Shown here: positions 15,197 to 24,903 of the stretch, in pieces
How positions within the stretch are numbered: the stretch's first letter is position 1
How the letters are laid out: each line of letters begins with the position of its first letter
Made by a program: the position numbers and the translations under genes
The notes under the pieces: generated by a model
The model's input: only the letters and a program-made list of their open reading frames with translations
Database searches by the model: none
What the model was told of the DNA's origin: nothing
Source: an uncultured Eubacteriales bacterium
Lineage (GTDB): Bacteria > Bacillota > Clostridia > Christensenellales > Aristaeellaceae
NCBI GenBank assembly: GCA_902764875.1
Contig: CACWXP010000005.1
Location: forward strand, 62,001 to 126,000
Length of the DNA: 64,000 bases
Reading direction: 5' to 3'

Positions 15197-16381
15197 TTAT
15201 AATAAATGCGGTTTCTTTCCGCTCTCCAGGTCCCGCCAGATCGGCGAAAAACTCCGAAGGTAACCGACCACTTCCGAAACCGACCGGATGATATAGTCCA
15301 CGTCTTCGTCCCGAAGATCCTCCCCGATGCTCAGCCGCAGGGAACCGTGGGCCACATCGTGCACCCGCCCGATGGCCAGCAGCACATGGCTCGGATCCAG
15401 GGACCCGGAGGTGCAGGCGCTGCCGGAGGATGCCTCAATGCCTTTGTCGTCCAGCAGCAGAAGCAGCGATTCGCCTTCAATGCCCTCAAAGCAGAAGTTC
15501 ACGTTTCCCGGGAGACGCCGTTTCGCGTCCCCGTTCAGGGCGGAATGCGGAATAGCCCCCAGTCCCTGAATCAGCCGATCCCGCTTTTCCGTCAGAATCT
15601 CCGCGTTCCGCGCCATATTCTCTTTTGCTTCGGCCAACGCCGCGGCCATGGCCACGATGCCCGGGACGTTCTCGGTGCCGGCGCGCTTCCCGTTTTCCTG
15701 GGCGCCGCCTTCAATCAGGTTGGAAAGCCGCACACCCTTCCGGGCATACAGGAACCCGACCCCCTTGGGTCCGTGGAACTTATGCGCGGATGCTGAAAGC
15801 AGATCAATCCGGTCCGCCTCCACGTCGATCGGCAGATGCCCGACGGCCTGCACCGCGTCCGTATGGAAAAGCACCTTGTGTTTCCGGCAGATTTCCCCGA
15901 TCTCCCGGATCGGCTGAACCGTTCCGATTTCGTTGTTGGCAAACATGACCGTCACCAGGCAGGTGTCTTCCCGAAGCGCCTTTTCCAGTTCTTCCGGCCT
16001 GACGATCCCGTCCTCGTGAACGTCCAGCAGTGTAATCTCAAAACCTTCTTTTTTCAGCTTTTCAAGCGTGTGAAGCACCGCGTGATGTTCAAACGCGGTG
16101 GAAACAATGTGCATCTTTCCGTTTTTCCGGCCCAGTGCCGCGGCGCTCAGAATCGCCTGATTGTCCGCCTCGCTTCCGCCCGAAGTAAACAGAATTTCCT
16201 GCGGCTTCGCGCCGATCACGTCCGCAACGGTCGCCCGCGCCTCTTCCAGAATCTCCTTCGCCTTCTGGCCGATGCTGTAGAGGCTGGAGGGATTCCCGTA
16301 ATTCTCTGTAATCACGGACATCATGGCGTCCACCGCCGTCTTGCTCATTTTCGTTGTCGCTGCATTGTCTGCGTAAATCAC
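15197..16381 (-). CDS. iscS: Cysteine desulfurase (NifS/IscS type)
   Basis: A 394-residue PLP enzyme that converts cysteine to alanine and a protein persulfide. Seen: N-terminal YADNAATT, PLP-lysine motif SASAHKFHGPKG (Lys201), and the catalytic loop SSGSACTSGS (Cys323) of class I desulfurases. The start is GTG (16379-16381); the next ATG would remove the conserved YADNAATT. AAGGAG lies 13 bases upstream, which is long. It heads the operon with iscU. Its cysteine demand fits the adjacent Met/Cys uptake operon. Confidence 0.95.
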   Translation of the reverse strand: MIYADNAATTKMSKTAVDAMMSVITENYGNPSSLYSIGQKAKEILEEARATVADVIGAKPQEILFTSGGSEADNQAILSAAALGRKNGKMHIVSTAFEHHAVLHTLEKLKKEGFEITLLDVHEDGIVRPEELEKALREDTCLVTVMFANNEIGTVQPIREIGEICRKHKVLFHTDAVQAVGHLPIDVEADRIDLLSASAHKFHGPKGVGFLYARKGVRLSNLIEGGAQENGKRAGTENVPGIVAMAAALAEAKENMARNAEILTEKRDRLIQGLGAIPHSALNGDAKRRLPGNVNFCFEGIEGESLLLLLDDKGIEASSGSACTSGSLDPSHVLLAIGRVHDVAHGSLRLSIGEDLRDEDVDYIIRSVSEVVGYLRSFSPIWRDLESGKKPHLL

Positions 16382-16419
16382 AGTAAAAGATCTTCTCCTT
16401 CCCGGCTGATGCCTACTGC

Positions 16420-16452
16420 ATCTTATACCTATTCACCCTTAATGTCAATAGG
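16420..16452 (-). promoter_or_regulatory. Promoter and CCTATT/AATAGG dyad of iscS-iscU
   Basis: TTGACA (16443-16448), 17-bp spacer, TAAGAT (16420-16425). The inverted repeat CCTATT...AATAGG (16428-16452) spans the -35 and spacer, and the CCTATTGACAT part is identical to that of the sulfur operon promoter. It is a candidate Rrf2 operator. Confidence 0.75.
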
Positions 16453-16463
16453 CAATAGATCGT

Positions 16464-16517
16464 CAAAAAACGGATCCGGCTTCTCAGAGCCCGCGCTCCG
16501 CAAAGACCGGATCCGTT
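16464..16517 (-). terminator. Intrinsic terminator after the liv operon
   Basis: ACGGATCCGG ... CCGGATCCGT forms a 10-bp stem around a GC-rich inner region, followed by six Ts (16465-16470). It lies 14 bases after the livF stop. Confidence 0.85.
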
Positions 16518-16530
16518 GGATGATGAAGCT

Positions 16531-17256
16531 TCAGCTTCCGAGATACGCCTTCCGGACGTTGTCGTCGTGCATCAGGTCGTCCGCGTCCCCCTCCATGGTG
16601 ATCCGCCCGGTCTCCATTACATACGCCCGGTTGGCCACAGACAGCGCCATCTGCGCATTTTGTTCCACCAGCAGAATAGTAGTTCCCGCCGCGTTCATGT
16701 CCCGAATGATCTCAAAGATCTGTTCCACCAGGATCGGCGCCAGGCCCATGCTCGGTTCGTCCAGCATCATCAGGCGGGGCTTGCTCATCAGTGCCCGGCC
16801 CATGGCCAGCATCTGCTGCTCACCGCCGGAAAGGGTGCCGGCAATCTGCTTTTCCCGTTCCTTCAGCCGGGGGAAGAATTCATATACCTGCTCCATGGAC
16901 TTTTCCGTCTCTTCATTGGGACGGCTGAAGGCGCCCATTTCCAGGTTTTCCCGGACAGTCATCTGCTGGAAAATCCGCCGTCCTTCCGGGCAGAGGCTCA
17001 GCCCTTTGTAGACCATCTTGCTGGCGCCCGTGCCTTCCACCGGCATTCCCGCGAAGGCAATGCCGCCCTGTCGGGGCTTCAGCAGTCCGGCAATGGTATT
17101 CAGCGTCGTGGATTTCCCCGCGCCGTTCGCACCGATCAGCGTAACGATTTCCCCTTCGTTCACCTCCAGGGAAATCCCCTTAATCGCATGGATCGCGCCG
17201 TAGTAAACATGAATATCCCGAACTTTCAGCAGCGGAAGTTTCTTTTCCTCGCTCAT
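16531..17256 (-). CDS. livF: LivF branched-chain amino acid ABC ATPase
   Basis: A 241-residue ATPase: Walker A GANGAGKST, signature LSGGEQQML, Walker B LMMLDEPSMGLAP, matching LivF. Its ATG overlaps the livG stop by four bases (ATGA). It drives import of leucine, isoleucine and valine with LivG, LivH, LivM and LivK. It is the last gene of a complete five-gene operon and is closed by a strong terminator. Confidence 0.95.
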   Translation of the reverse strand: MSEEKKLPLLKVRDIHVYYGAIHAIKGISLEVNEGEIVTLIGANGAGKSTTLNTIAGLLKPRQGGIAFAGMPVEGTGASKMVYKGLSLCPEGRRIFQQMTVRENLEMGAFSRPNEETEKSMEQVYEFFPRLKEREKQIAGTLSGGEQQMLAMGRALMSKPRLMMLDEPSMGLAPILVEQIFEIIRDMNAAGTTILLVEQNAQMALSVANRAYVMETGRITMEGDADDLMHDDNVRKAYLGS

Positions 17257-18116
17257 GCTTCCGCCTCCTTCCGCTTGCCCAGATAAGCCTCGATCACGGC
17301 CGGGTTCGCCTGAATTTCATCCGCTGTGCCCTTGGCAATAATCTTGCCGAAGTTCAGCACGCAGATTCCCTCGCAAACGCCCATCACCAGGCTCATGTCA
17401 TGCTCAATCAGCAGAATCGCGATCTGGAACCGGTCCCGGATCTTTGCGATATTCTCCATCAGCTCCTCGGTTTCGTGTGGGTTCATGCCGGCGGCGGGCT
17501 CGTCCAGCAGCAGAAGCTTTGGATCCGTCGCCAGTGCCCGGACAATCTCCAGCCGGCGCTGTGCGCCGTAGGGCAGACTGCCGGACTGCTCATCCGCCAG
17601 ATCCTGCATTCCGAAGATATCCAGGAGCTCCATCGCCCGTTCGTGCTGGTATTTTTCCTGTTTCCAGTACCGCGGAAGACGCAGAATTCCAGTAAACATA
17701 TCGTACCGGATCTGGTTGTGAAGACCGATCCGCACGTTTTCTTCCACCGTCATTTTGTCAAAGAGGCGAATGTTCTGGAAGGTGCGGGCAATACCGAGCC
17801 GGGAGGCCTGAACAATGCTCATACCGTGCAGGTCCTTGCCGTTCACCAACACCGCTCCGGAAGTGGGTTCGTATACTTTGGTCAGCAGGTTAAACACGGT
17901 TGTCTTGCCCGCGCCGTTGGGGCCGATCAGGCCGGCGATCTCGGTTTTCCCGATGGTCAGATTGAAATCGTCCACAGCCTTCAGGCCGCCGAACTCAATC
18001 CCGAGATGACGGGTTTCCAAAACCGGAATCTCATTCACATCCCTTTCCGGAACGATGGAATACGTGGGCATCGGCACCATTTTTGTGTCGCTGCGGTGCT
18101 TTTTGATGTCCGCCAT
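17253..18116 (-). CDS. livG: LivG branched-chain amino acid ABC ATPase
   Basis: A 287-residue ATPase: Walker A GPNGAGKTT, signature SLPYGAQRRLEI, Walker B LLLLDEPAAGMNPHE, typical of LivG. An N-terminal extension of about 30 residues before ETRHLGIEFGG is longer than usual. The start shares one base with the livM stop, and its end overlaps livF by four bases, so the ATPases are translationally coupled. Confidence 0.95.
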   Translation of the reverse strand: MADIKKHRSDTKMVPMPTYSIVPERDVNEIPVLETRHLGIEFGGLKAVDDFNLTIGKTEIAGLIGPNGAGKTTVFNLLTKVYEPTSGAVLVNGKDLHGMSIVQASRLGIARTFQNIRLFDKMTVEENVRIGLHNQIRYDMFTGILRLPRYWKQEKYQHERAMELLDIFGMQDLADEQSGSLPYGAQRRLEIVRALATDPKLLLLDEPAAGMNPHETEELMENIAKIRDRFQIAILLIEHDMSLVMGVCEGICVLNFGKIIAKGTADEIQANPAVIEAYLGKRKEAEA

Positions 18117-19192
18117 TATGCCTCACCTCCCGAAACGGAATTCTTCTTTCCGCGGAAAAGTCCCTTGACCGGCGCAACCGCGCGGCCGAAAACGGAGCGG
18201 ATCAGCGGATTGTTCGTGAAGATCATCACCAGGATCAGCACCACCGCGTAAACCAGCATCCGGTAATCCGCAAACTCGCGCAGCACCTCCGGCAGCACCG
18301 TCAGGAACGTTGCCGAGATCACAGATCCCAGCACGTTTCCGAGGCCGCCCAGCACCACGAACACCAGAACGTTGATGGACTGGTTGAAGGTGAACTGCGT
18401 GGGAACAACGGTGGAAGAGTTCAGCCCATAAAGCGCACCGGCCATTCCGGCCAGCACCGCTGCCGTCACAAAGGCCATCATCTTGTATTTTGTAACGGAA
18501 ACGCCCATGGATTCCGCGGCGATCCGGTTGTCCCGCGTGGCCTGGATCGCGCGGCCCGCCCGGGAGTTGACCAGATTCAGCACCACGATCAGCGTAATCA
18601 TCACAAGCACAAATCCGACGGTAAACGTGGAAATCGGCTTGATTTTCACCGCGCCTTTGGCGCCGTCCACCAGCATCGTCACATCCGCAGGAAGCTTTTT
18701 GTTCAGGAACGCGAAATGAAGCTGTCCATCCGCCGTGCCGACGTAAAGCACGTTCACCAGGTTCCGGATAATTTCACCGAAGGCCAGTGTAACAATGGCA
18801 AGATAGTCACCGCGAAGCCGGAGAACGGGAATGCCGATCAGTACGCCGAAAATGCCCGCGACAATGCCGCCGCCGGCAATGGCAAGAACCAGCCGCAGCG
18901 TGGGATCCTGCATGTCAAAAGCCGCCAGCAGCCATCCGCTGATAATCGCTCCGGTATAGGCGCCGATGCTCATAAAGCCGGCATGTCCAAGGCTCAGTTC
19001 GCCGGAAAAGCCGATGACCAGGTTCAGGGAAACCGCCATGATGATCCAGGCGCAGATGGGCACCAGCAGGCCCTTCAGGGAACGGCTGATGGTCTTCGCG
19101 CCGATCATGTTCTGCAGAATGATGTAGGCGGCGATCACCAGTGCATACGTGACCAAATTGTAGATGAGGCGTTTGCGTTTTGCTTTCGTCAT
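18116..19192 (-). CDS. livM: LivM branched-chain amino acid ABC permease
   Basis: A 358-residue permease with about nine to ten membrane helices and the LivM loop GDYLAIVTLAFGEIIRNLVN. The ATG at 19190-19192 is chosen because GGTGAGGAA lies close upstream; a GTG eight codons earlier lacks one. It forms the membrane pore with LivH, whose stop lies ten bases before this start. Confidence 0.95.
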   Translation of the reverse strand: MTKAKRKRLIYNLVTYALVIAAYIILQNMIGAKTISRSLKGLLVPICAWIIMAVSLNLVIGFSGELSLGHAGFMSIGAYTGAIISGWLLAAFDMQDPTLRLVLAIAGGGIVAGIFGVLIGIPVLRLRGDYLAIVTLAFGEIIRNLVNVLYVGTADGQLHFAFLNKKLPADVTMLVDGAKGAVKIKPISTFTVGFVLVMITLIVVLNLVNSRAGRAIQATRDNRIAAESMGVSVTKYKMMAFVTAAVLAGMAGALYGLNSSTVVPTQFTFNQSINVLVFVVLGGLGNVLGSVISATFLTVLPEVLREFADYRMLVYAVVLILVMIFTNNPLIRSVFGRAVAPVKGLFRGKKNSVSGGEA

Positions 19193-19202
19193 ATTCCTCA
19201 CC

Positions 19203-20081
19203 TCATACTTTCTCACGCATGGGCTTGCCCAGCAGTCCGGCGGGCTTCACCAGCAGCACGATGATCAGCACCGCAAAAACAATGGCGTCTCCCAGTTCCG
19301 TCGAGATGTAGGCCTTGCCGAAGATCTCAATTACGCCTAGCAGAATCCCGCCCAGCATCGCACCGGGAATGGAGCCGATCCCGCCGAAAACAGCCGCCGT
19401 AAAGGCTTTGATGCCCGGCATGGAACCGGTGGTGGGCTGCAGAATCGGATAGGAAGAGCACAGCAGCACGCCGGCCACCGCCGCCAGCGCCGATCCGATG
19501 GCAAAAGTGAGTGAAATCGTCCGGTTGACGTTAATGCCCATCAGTTCCGCCGCGCCCCGGTCTTCGGATACACACCGCATCGCTTTGCCCAGCTTCGCTT
19601 TGGACGTGAACAGCGTCAGCGTCACCATGATCACAATATTCGCAACAATCGTAATCAGGGTGGCGGATGAAATGTTCAGCTGTCCGATGCGGATGTTGCT
19701 GCCGTTGATAAAAGTGGTCGGGAAAGATTTCGGATTCGCTCCCCAGATCATCAGGGCAATGTTCTGCAGCAGATAGCTCATTCCGATGGCCGTAATCAGC
19801 ACAGCCAGCGAGGTTGCCTGCCGCAGGGGGCGATAGGCAAAGCCTTCGATTGTCACGCCCAGCAGCGTGCAGAACACCATGGCCAGCAGGATTGCCAGCA
19901 CCGGGGGTATGCCCCAGTACTGCAGTCCGCAGAACGCAATATACGCGCCGATCATGATGACGTCGCCGTGTGCGAAGTTCAGCATTTTGGCAATGCCGTA
20001 GACCATCGTGTAGCCCAGAGCGATAATGGCATAGATACTGCCAAGACTCAGTCCGTTTATCAGGTGATCAAGAAAAATCAT
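19203..20081 (-). CDS. livH: LivH branched-chain amino acid ABC permease
   Basis: A 292-residue permease with eight predicted helices, opening FLDHLINGLSLGSIYAIIALGYTMVYG, the LivH signature, and containing RCVSEDRGAAELMGINVNRTI in the ATPase-contact loop. It is separated from livK by an 89-bp gap with two hairpins ending in T-runs, so its transcript level should be lower than that of livK. Confidence 0.95.
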   Translation of the reverse strand: MIFLDHLINGLSLGSIYAIIALGYTMVYGIAKMLNFAHGDVIMIGAYIAFCGLQYWGIPPVLAILLAMVFCTLLGVTIEGFAYRPLRQATSLAVLITAIGMSYLLQNIALMIWGANPKSFPTTFINGSNIRIGQLNISSATLITIVANIVIMVTLTLFTSKAKLGKAMRCVSEDRGAAELMGINVNRTISLTFAIGSALAAVAGVLLCSSYPILQPTTGSMPGIKAFTAAVFGGIGSIPGAMLGGILLGVIEIFGKAYISTELGDAIVFAVLIIVLLVKPAGLLGKPMREKV

Positions 20082-20112
20082 ACCGGTCGGTTCCTCTCAG
20101 ATCAGGATAAAA

Positions 20113-20153
20113 GAAAAAACAAGCGGGACCGGTCCCGCAAAAAGGACCGGTCC
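20113..20153 (-). terminator. Tandem terminator-like hairpins between livK and livH
   Basis: GGACCGGTCC followed by TTTTT (20144-20153 and below), then the perfect palindrome GCGGGACCGGTCCCGC (20123-20138) followed by TTGTTTTTT. Because the hairpins lie inside the operon, they probably stop part of the transcripts so that binding protein exceeds transporter. Confidence 0.75.
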
Positions 20154-20170
20154 GCAAAAGCGCACAGCGA

Positions 20171-21301
20171 TCAGTCTTCGAAGACATACACTCCGTTGAC
20201 GATGGTGGCAGCCATAGGCGTTTTGGTGACGGCGCCGGATTCGTCCCAGGTCATGGAACCGGTCAGGCCATCCACCTGGATTTCCTTCATGGCGGCGATC
20301 AGCAGATCGCAGGCTTCTTCGGGAGCCATTTCGGCGGTGATGCCGGCCTTCTCCGCGGCGGCGAGCAGGATGTAGATGCCGTCATAGGCGTCCGCGGCGA
20401 ACTGGATGGGCGTCTCGTTGAACTTCTCCTGATATTTGGCAACGAAGCTCTTGACCCTTTCGTCTTCGGAAGTGGCAACGAAGGGGGTCAGCAGCATGAC
20501 GCCTTCCGCCAGGGAGGTGTCAAAGCCTTCAACGGACAGGATGCCGTCCATGCCGTCTACGCCGAAGAAGATCGGCTTGTAGTTCTTGTCGGAAGCAGTC
20601 TTCAGAATCAGGGAAGCAGGGGTGTAATACATGGGCAGGAACACGATTTCCGCGCCAGCTTCCTGCGCCTTGCCAACCTGAACGGTGAAGTCCGTGGTCT
20701 CATCGGTGAAGGTTTCTTCGCTGACGATTTCCAGGCCCATTTCGGCAGCCTTTTCCACGAAGGTGTCACGGATACCGGTGGAATACACGTCCGCGTTGTT
20801 GTAAATCACTGCGATCTTGGTGCCCAGCTTGTGTTCGGCAATATACTGCGCGGAAGCAGAGCCCTGGTTCGGGTCAGTGAAGCAAACCTGGAACACGTTG
20901 TCCTTATCCTCGATAACAGCGGTGGAGGAAGCGGAAGGCGTCAGGAAGAACACGCGGTCCACATAGCCCTGGGCGCCCGCGGCTTCACAGGGCTTGGAGG
21001 TCGTGGAGCCGAGGATCATCTGGGCGCCGGCGTCCAGCGCGGCGTTGTAGGCATTGATAACCTTTTCAACGTTGTGTTCGTCGTCTTCGGTGATCAGTTC
21101 AATCTGATACTTTCCGCCGGCGGCGTTGATCTCGTCCACGGCGATCTCGGCACCGTGCTGGGTTGCCAGGCCGTAAAGGGCTGCTGCGCCGGTGGTCGGA
21201 CCGATATGGGCGATCTTCAGCACAACGGGTTCTTCGGCCAGGGCGGCACAAACGGTCAGTGTCAGCGCCAGTGCCAGAAGCAAAGCGATCAGTTTCTTCA
21301 T
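20171..21301 (-). CDS. livK: LivK-type branched-chain amino acid binding protein
   Basis: A 376-residue family-1 periplasmic binding protein (Leu/Ile/Val type): signal peptide MKKLIALLLALALTLTVCAALA, then VLKIAHIGPTTGAAALYGL and the two-lobed fold. The start has GAGGAGG seven to eight bases upstream; an ATG 30 codons earlier lacks a site. The signal peptide contains a cysteine (LTVC) but Val before it does not fit a lipobox; AEEPV fits signal peptidase I. It is the first gene of the liv operon. Confidence 0.95.
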   Translation of the reverse strand: MKKLIALLLALALTLTVCAALAEEPVVLKIAHIGPTTGAAALYGLATQHGAEIAVDEINAAGGKYQIELITEDDEHNVEKVINAYNAALDAGAQMILGSTTSKPCEAAGAQGYVDRVFFLTPSASSTAVIEDKDNVFQVCFTDPNQGSASAQYIAEHKLGTKIAVIYNNADVYSTGIRDTFVEKAAEMGLEIVSEETFTDETTDFTVQVGKAQEAGAEIVFLPMYYTPASLILKTASDKNYKPIFFGVDGMDGILSVEGFDTSLAEGVMLLTPFVATSEDERVKSFVAKYQEKFNETPIQFAADAYDGIYILLAAAEKAGITAEMAPEEACDLLIAAMKEIQVDGLTGSMTWDESGAVTKTPMAATIVNGVYVFED

Positions 21302-21326
21302 GTGAGAATTCCTCCTCTTTCTGTGA

Positions 21327-21414
21327 AGCCTGTCGGCTCCTTTGTCAGGTTTCCCTGATTTGTTCCTTATCATACGTCCGAAAGAAAACATTCGTCAAGA
21401 AAACAGCTGTTTTC
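21327..21414 (-). promoter_or_regulatory. livK promoter, upstream palindrome and leader hairpins
   Basis: TTGACG (21393-21398), 18-bp spacer, TATGAT (21369-21374). The perfect 16-bp palindrome GAAAACAGCTGTTTTC (21399-21414) abuts the -35 and may be an operator or a weak terminator for the preceding FNT gene. The leader RNA holds TCAGG-GAAA-CCTGA (21345-21358) and AGCC-GACA-GGCT (21327-21338). Confidence 0.65.
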
Positions 21415-21436
21415 CCTTTGTTTTTTTCGGCAGTTT

Positions 21437-22072
21437 TCAGGCTTTGGGGGCCTGTTTCTGCTGAATTCTCCGCAAAAGCGGGAAAAGCACGCCTCCGGCG
21501 CTGTTGCCGGCCGTCATCACAAGCACCCATCCCAGCGTCTTCCAGCTCCACATGCCGGCCATGGAGAAGTAGTACATGTTGGCCACGCAATGCTCAAAGC
21601 CGCACAGGATAAATACGGCCACCCCGAAAAACAGGCTCAGGTATTTCCCGGCGGGATGCGGGTTGTTTTTAAAGCCTTCCACCGCCAGCCAGATCAGCAC
21701 GTTGCAGAACACCGACAGCAGGAAAATGCTTGCCGGTCCGTCTCCGAGCTTCACGCTGCAAAGCGCCGCCGCCTTTTCCGCAAGCGCCGGACCGATCCTC
21801 GTCGCCCGTTCCGCCGCGGCCGTCAGGAAGGCGCCGCAGAGGTTTCCGAGCCAGATCACAGGCAGCCCCAGGGCGTACTCCCGGTCGTTGTCGAAAACGT
21901 AACAAACCTTCCCGGTGTAAAGGTTGAATCCAAAGGTGCAGACCGCGAACAGCCCCACCGTGAAAAACAGGGCTCCAAGCACCTTATTGTCCAGCGACAG
22001 GAAAACCGTGCCGCCGACGGCAATGCTGATGCCCGCCAGGATCCCCCCGACAAAAGTCTTAAGCCACTTCAT
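21437..22072 (-). CDS. Formate/nitrite transporter (FNT) family channel
   Basis: A 211-residue membrane protein with six helices and the FNT motif [13 protein letters not shown] containing the central pore histidine, plus [11 protein letters not shown] near the second helix. FocA/NirC-like channels carry formate, nitrite or hydrosulfide; the sequence does not decide which. It is shorter than FocA (about 280). Its ATG overlaps the uvrA stop by four bases, an unusual operon partner. Confidence 0.9.
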   Translation of the reverse strand: MKWLKTFVGGILAGISIAVGGTVFLSLDNKVLGALFFTVGLFAVCTFGFNLYTGKVCYVFDNDREYALGLPVIWLGNLCGAFLTAAAERATRIGPALAEKAAALCSVKLGDGPASIFLLSVFCNVLIWLAVEGFKNNPHPAGKYLSLFFGVAVFILCGFEHCVANMYYFSMAGMWSWKTLGWVLVMTAGNSAGGVLFPLLRRIQQKQAPKA

Positions 22073-24897
22073 TTCTCCAGGACCTCCCGCAGATACTGCC
22101 CCGTATAGGAAGCCTCGCAGGCGGCCACCTCTTCCGGCGTCCCTTCCGCAACCACGGTGCCGCCGGCGTCTCCGCCCTCCGGACCCAGGTCAATAATGCG
22201 GTCGGCGACCTTGATCACGTCCAGGTTGTGCTCAATCACCAGCACTGTGTTGCCGGTCTCCGTCAGCCGCTGCAGCACGCGGATCAGCCGGTCCACGTCG
22301 GCGGCGTGAAGGCCCGTGGTGGGTTCGTCCAGCAGGTAAATCGTCTTCCCGGTGGCCCGCCGGCTCAGTTCCGTCGCCAGCTTCACGCGCTGTGCCTCGC
22401 CGCCCGACAGCGTGGTGGAGGGCTGCCCCAGCCGCATATACCCGAGCCCCACGTCGTAAAGCGTCTCCAGCTTGCGCAGAATCTGCGGATGGTTTTCAAA
22501 GAACAGCAGCGCTTCCTCCACGGTCATGTCGAGCACTTCGCTGATGTTCTTCCCCTGCCATACCACTTCCAGCGTCTCCCGGTTATACCGTTTCCCGCCG
22601 CACACGTCGCAGGGCACGTACAGGTCCGGCAGGAAGTGCATCTCGATCTTTTTCATGCCGTCTCCCTGGCAGGCTTCGCACCGGCCGCCCTTCACGTTGA
22701 AGGAGAACCGGTTCTCCCGGAACCCGCGCATCTTCGCCTCGGGGCTCATGGCGTAAAGCTTCCGGATCATGTCGAAAAGCCCCGTATACGTGGCCGGGTT
22801 GCTCCTGGGCGTCCGCCCGATGGGGCTCTGGTCGATCATGATGATCTTGTCGAGCTTTTCGATGCCCTCGATCTCGTCGAACCTGCCCGCCCGGGTATTC
22901 GCCCGGTTGAGTTTTCTGGCTAAATATTTATAGACGATCTCGTTCACGAGGCTGCTCTTCCCGCTGCCGCTGACTCCGGTGACGCAGGTGAAAACCCCCA
23001 GAGGAATCCGCACGTCGATGTGCTTCAGGTTATGTTCCGCCGCCCCGCGCACCGTCAGCCACCCGGAGGCTTTCCGTCTCTTCGCCGGCACGGGGATCCG
23101 CTTCTTTCCGCTCAGGTACTGCCCTGTCAGGCTCGCCGGGTTGGCGCAGATTTCCTCCGCCGTCCCCTCGGCCACGATCTGCCCGCCGTGCTCGCCGGCC
23201 CCGGGCCCCACGTCGATGATCCAGTCCGCCGCCCGCATGGTTTCCTCGTCGTGCTCCACAACGATCACCGTATTCCCAAGGTCCCGCATGCGTTGCAGCG
23301 TGGCGATCAGCTTCGCGTTGTCCCGCTGATGCAGCCCGATGCTGGGCTCGTCCAGGATGTACATCACGCCCATCAGGGCGCTGCCGATCTGCGTCGCCAG
23401 GCGGATCCGCTGGGCTTCGCCGCCGCTGAGGGTGCCCGCCCCGCGGGCCAGCGTCAGGTAGCCCAGCCCCACGTCCCCCAGGAACCCGAGCCGCGCGTCG
23501 ATCTCCTTTAAAATCTGTTTCGCGACGATGGCGCTGCTGCCCTCCAGCTGCAGTTCGCTGAAGAATTTCCGGGCATCCAGGATGCTCATCCCGCTGACCT
23601 CCGGCAGGCTTTTCCCGCCCACCGTCACCGCCCGGCTTTCCGGCTTCAGGCGCTGCCCGCCGCATTCCGGGCAGACCTCCTCCACCATGTACTCCTCGTA
23701 CATCTGCTTCATCGCGTCCGACGAAGTCTCCCGGTACCGGCGCTCCAGCGTCGGGATAATCCCCTCAAACCCCGTCGTATAGCTGCTCATGCCCCGGGCG
23801 CCTTCATAGGTGATCTCAATTTTGTCCTTCCCCGTGCCGTAAAGCAGCGCGTCCATGCCCTCCCGGCTGATCTCCTCCACCGGGGTGTCCATCGAAAAGC
23901 CGTATTTATCCCCCAGGGCGCTGAAGTACTGGGCCGCGATGCCGTTCTCCTCCCCGGTGTTGAACCCGGCCGCCGTCAGCGCGCCTTCCCGCAGGCTCAG
24001 CCGCTCGTCCGGAAAAACCGCCTCCCGGGTGATGACCATCCGGATCCCGAGCCCGCCGCAGGCCGGGCAGGCGCCGAAGGGGCTGTTGAAGGAAAACATC
24101 CGCGGCGCCAGTTCCTCGATGGAAATCCCGCAGTCCGGGCAGGCATAGTTCATGCTGTAAAGCGTCTCGCCCTTTTCAAACCGGTCGCAGATCACGAGCC
24201 CCGCGCTCTTCGCCGCCGCAGCTTCGATGTCCTCGGCCAGCCGCTGGCGGAATTCCTTCGTGTCCCGCCGCACCAGCCGGTCCACCACGATCTCAATGGT
24301 GTGCTTCTTCTTTTTGTCCAGCGCCGGCGCGTCCTCCAGGTCGTAAAGCTCCCCGTCAATCCGGGCCCGCACATAGCCGCTCTTCCGTGCCCCTTCCAGG
24401 ATGTCCCGGTGTTCGCCCTTCCGCCCGCGCACCAGCGGGCTCAGGATCTGCAGCCGCTCGCCCTCTTCCCCCCGGCACACCGCGTCCACGATCTCGTCCA
24501 CCGTCTGCTTCCGGATCTCCCGGCCGCACCGCGGGCAGTGGGGCACTCCCGCCCGCGCCCACAAAAGCCGCAGGTAGTCGTGCACCTCCGTCACCGTGCC
24601 GACGGTGGACCGCGGGTTCCGCCCCGTGGTCTTCTGGTCAATGGAAATCGCCGGGCTCAGGCCGTCGATCCCGTCCACGTCCGGCTTATCCATCTGCCCG
24701 AGGAACTGCCGCGCATAACTCGAAAGGCTTTCCACATAGCGGCGCTGGCCTTCCGCATAAATCGTGTCGAAGGCCAGCGAGCTTTTCCCGCTCCCGCTCA
24801 GCCCCGTAATCACGGTCAGCCGGTCCCGCGGTATTTTTACGCTGATGTTTTTCAGATTATGTTCCCGGGCGCCCCGGATCTCCACATATTCCCTCAT
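22069..24897 (-). CDS. uvrA: UvrA, excinuclease ABC subunit A
   Basis: A 942-residue protein of full UvrA length. Seen: two ABC cassettes with Walker [10 protein letters not shown] near the N terminus and GVSGSGKSS in the second half, signatures LSGGEAQR (twice), and zinc-binding CxxC sets (CPRCG, CPDCG/CPACGG, and CEACQGDG...[10 protein letters not shown]). It recognises bulky DNA damage and loads UvrB, which is not encoded in the window. The gene is followed by an FNT channel gene with a four-base overlap, and preceded by the diguanylate cyclase gene, six bases away. Confidence 0.98.
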   Translation of the reverse strand: MREYVEIRGAREHNLKNISVKIPRDRLTVITGLSGSGKSSLAFDTIYAEGQRRYVESLSSYARQFLGQMDKPDVDGIDGLSPAISIDQKTTGRNPRSTVGTVTEVHDYLRLLWARAGVPHCPRCGREIRKQTVDEIVDAVCRGEEGERLQILSPLVRGRKGEHRDILEGARKSGYVRARIDGELYDLEDAPALDKKKKHTIEIVVDRLVRRDTKEFRQRLAEDIEAAAAKSAGLVICDRFEKGETLYSMNYACPDCGISIEELAPRMFSFNSPFGACPACGGLGIRMVITREAVFPDERLSLREGALTAAGFNTGEENGIAAQYFSALGDKYGFSMDTPVEEISREGMDALLYGTGKDKIEITYEGARGMSSYTTGFEGIIPTLERRYRETSSDAMKQMYEEYMVEEVCPECGGQRLKPESRAVTVGGKSLPEVSGMSILDARKFFSELQLEGSSAIVAKQILKEIDARLGFLGDVGLGYLTLARGAGTLSGGEAQRIRLATQIGSALMGVMYILDEPSIGLHQRDNAKLIATLQRMRDLGNTVIVVEHDEETMRAADWIIDVGPGAGEHGGQIVAEGTAEEICANPASLTGQYLSGKKRIPVPAKRRKASGWLTVRGAAEHNLKHIDVRIPLGVFTCVTGVSGSGKSSLVNEIVYKYLARKLNRANTRAGRFDEIEGIEKLDKIIMIDQSPIGRTPRSNPATYTGLFDMIRKLYAMSPEAKMRGFRENRFSFNVKGGRCEACQGDGMKKIEMHFLPDLYVPCDVCGGKRYNRETLEVVWQGKNISEVLDMTVEEALLFFENHPQILRKLETLYDVGLGYMRLGQPSTTLSGGEAQRVKLATELSRRATGKTIYLLDEPTTGLHAADVDRLIRVLQRLTETGNTVLVIEHNLDVIKVADRIIDLGPEGGDAGGTVVAEGTPEEVAACEASYTGQYLREVLEK

Positions 24898-24903
24898 AAA
24901 CCC

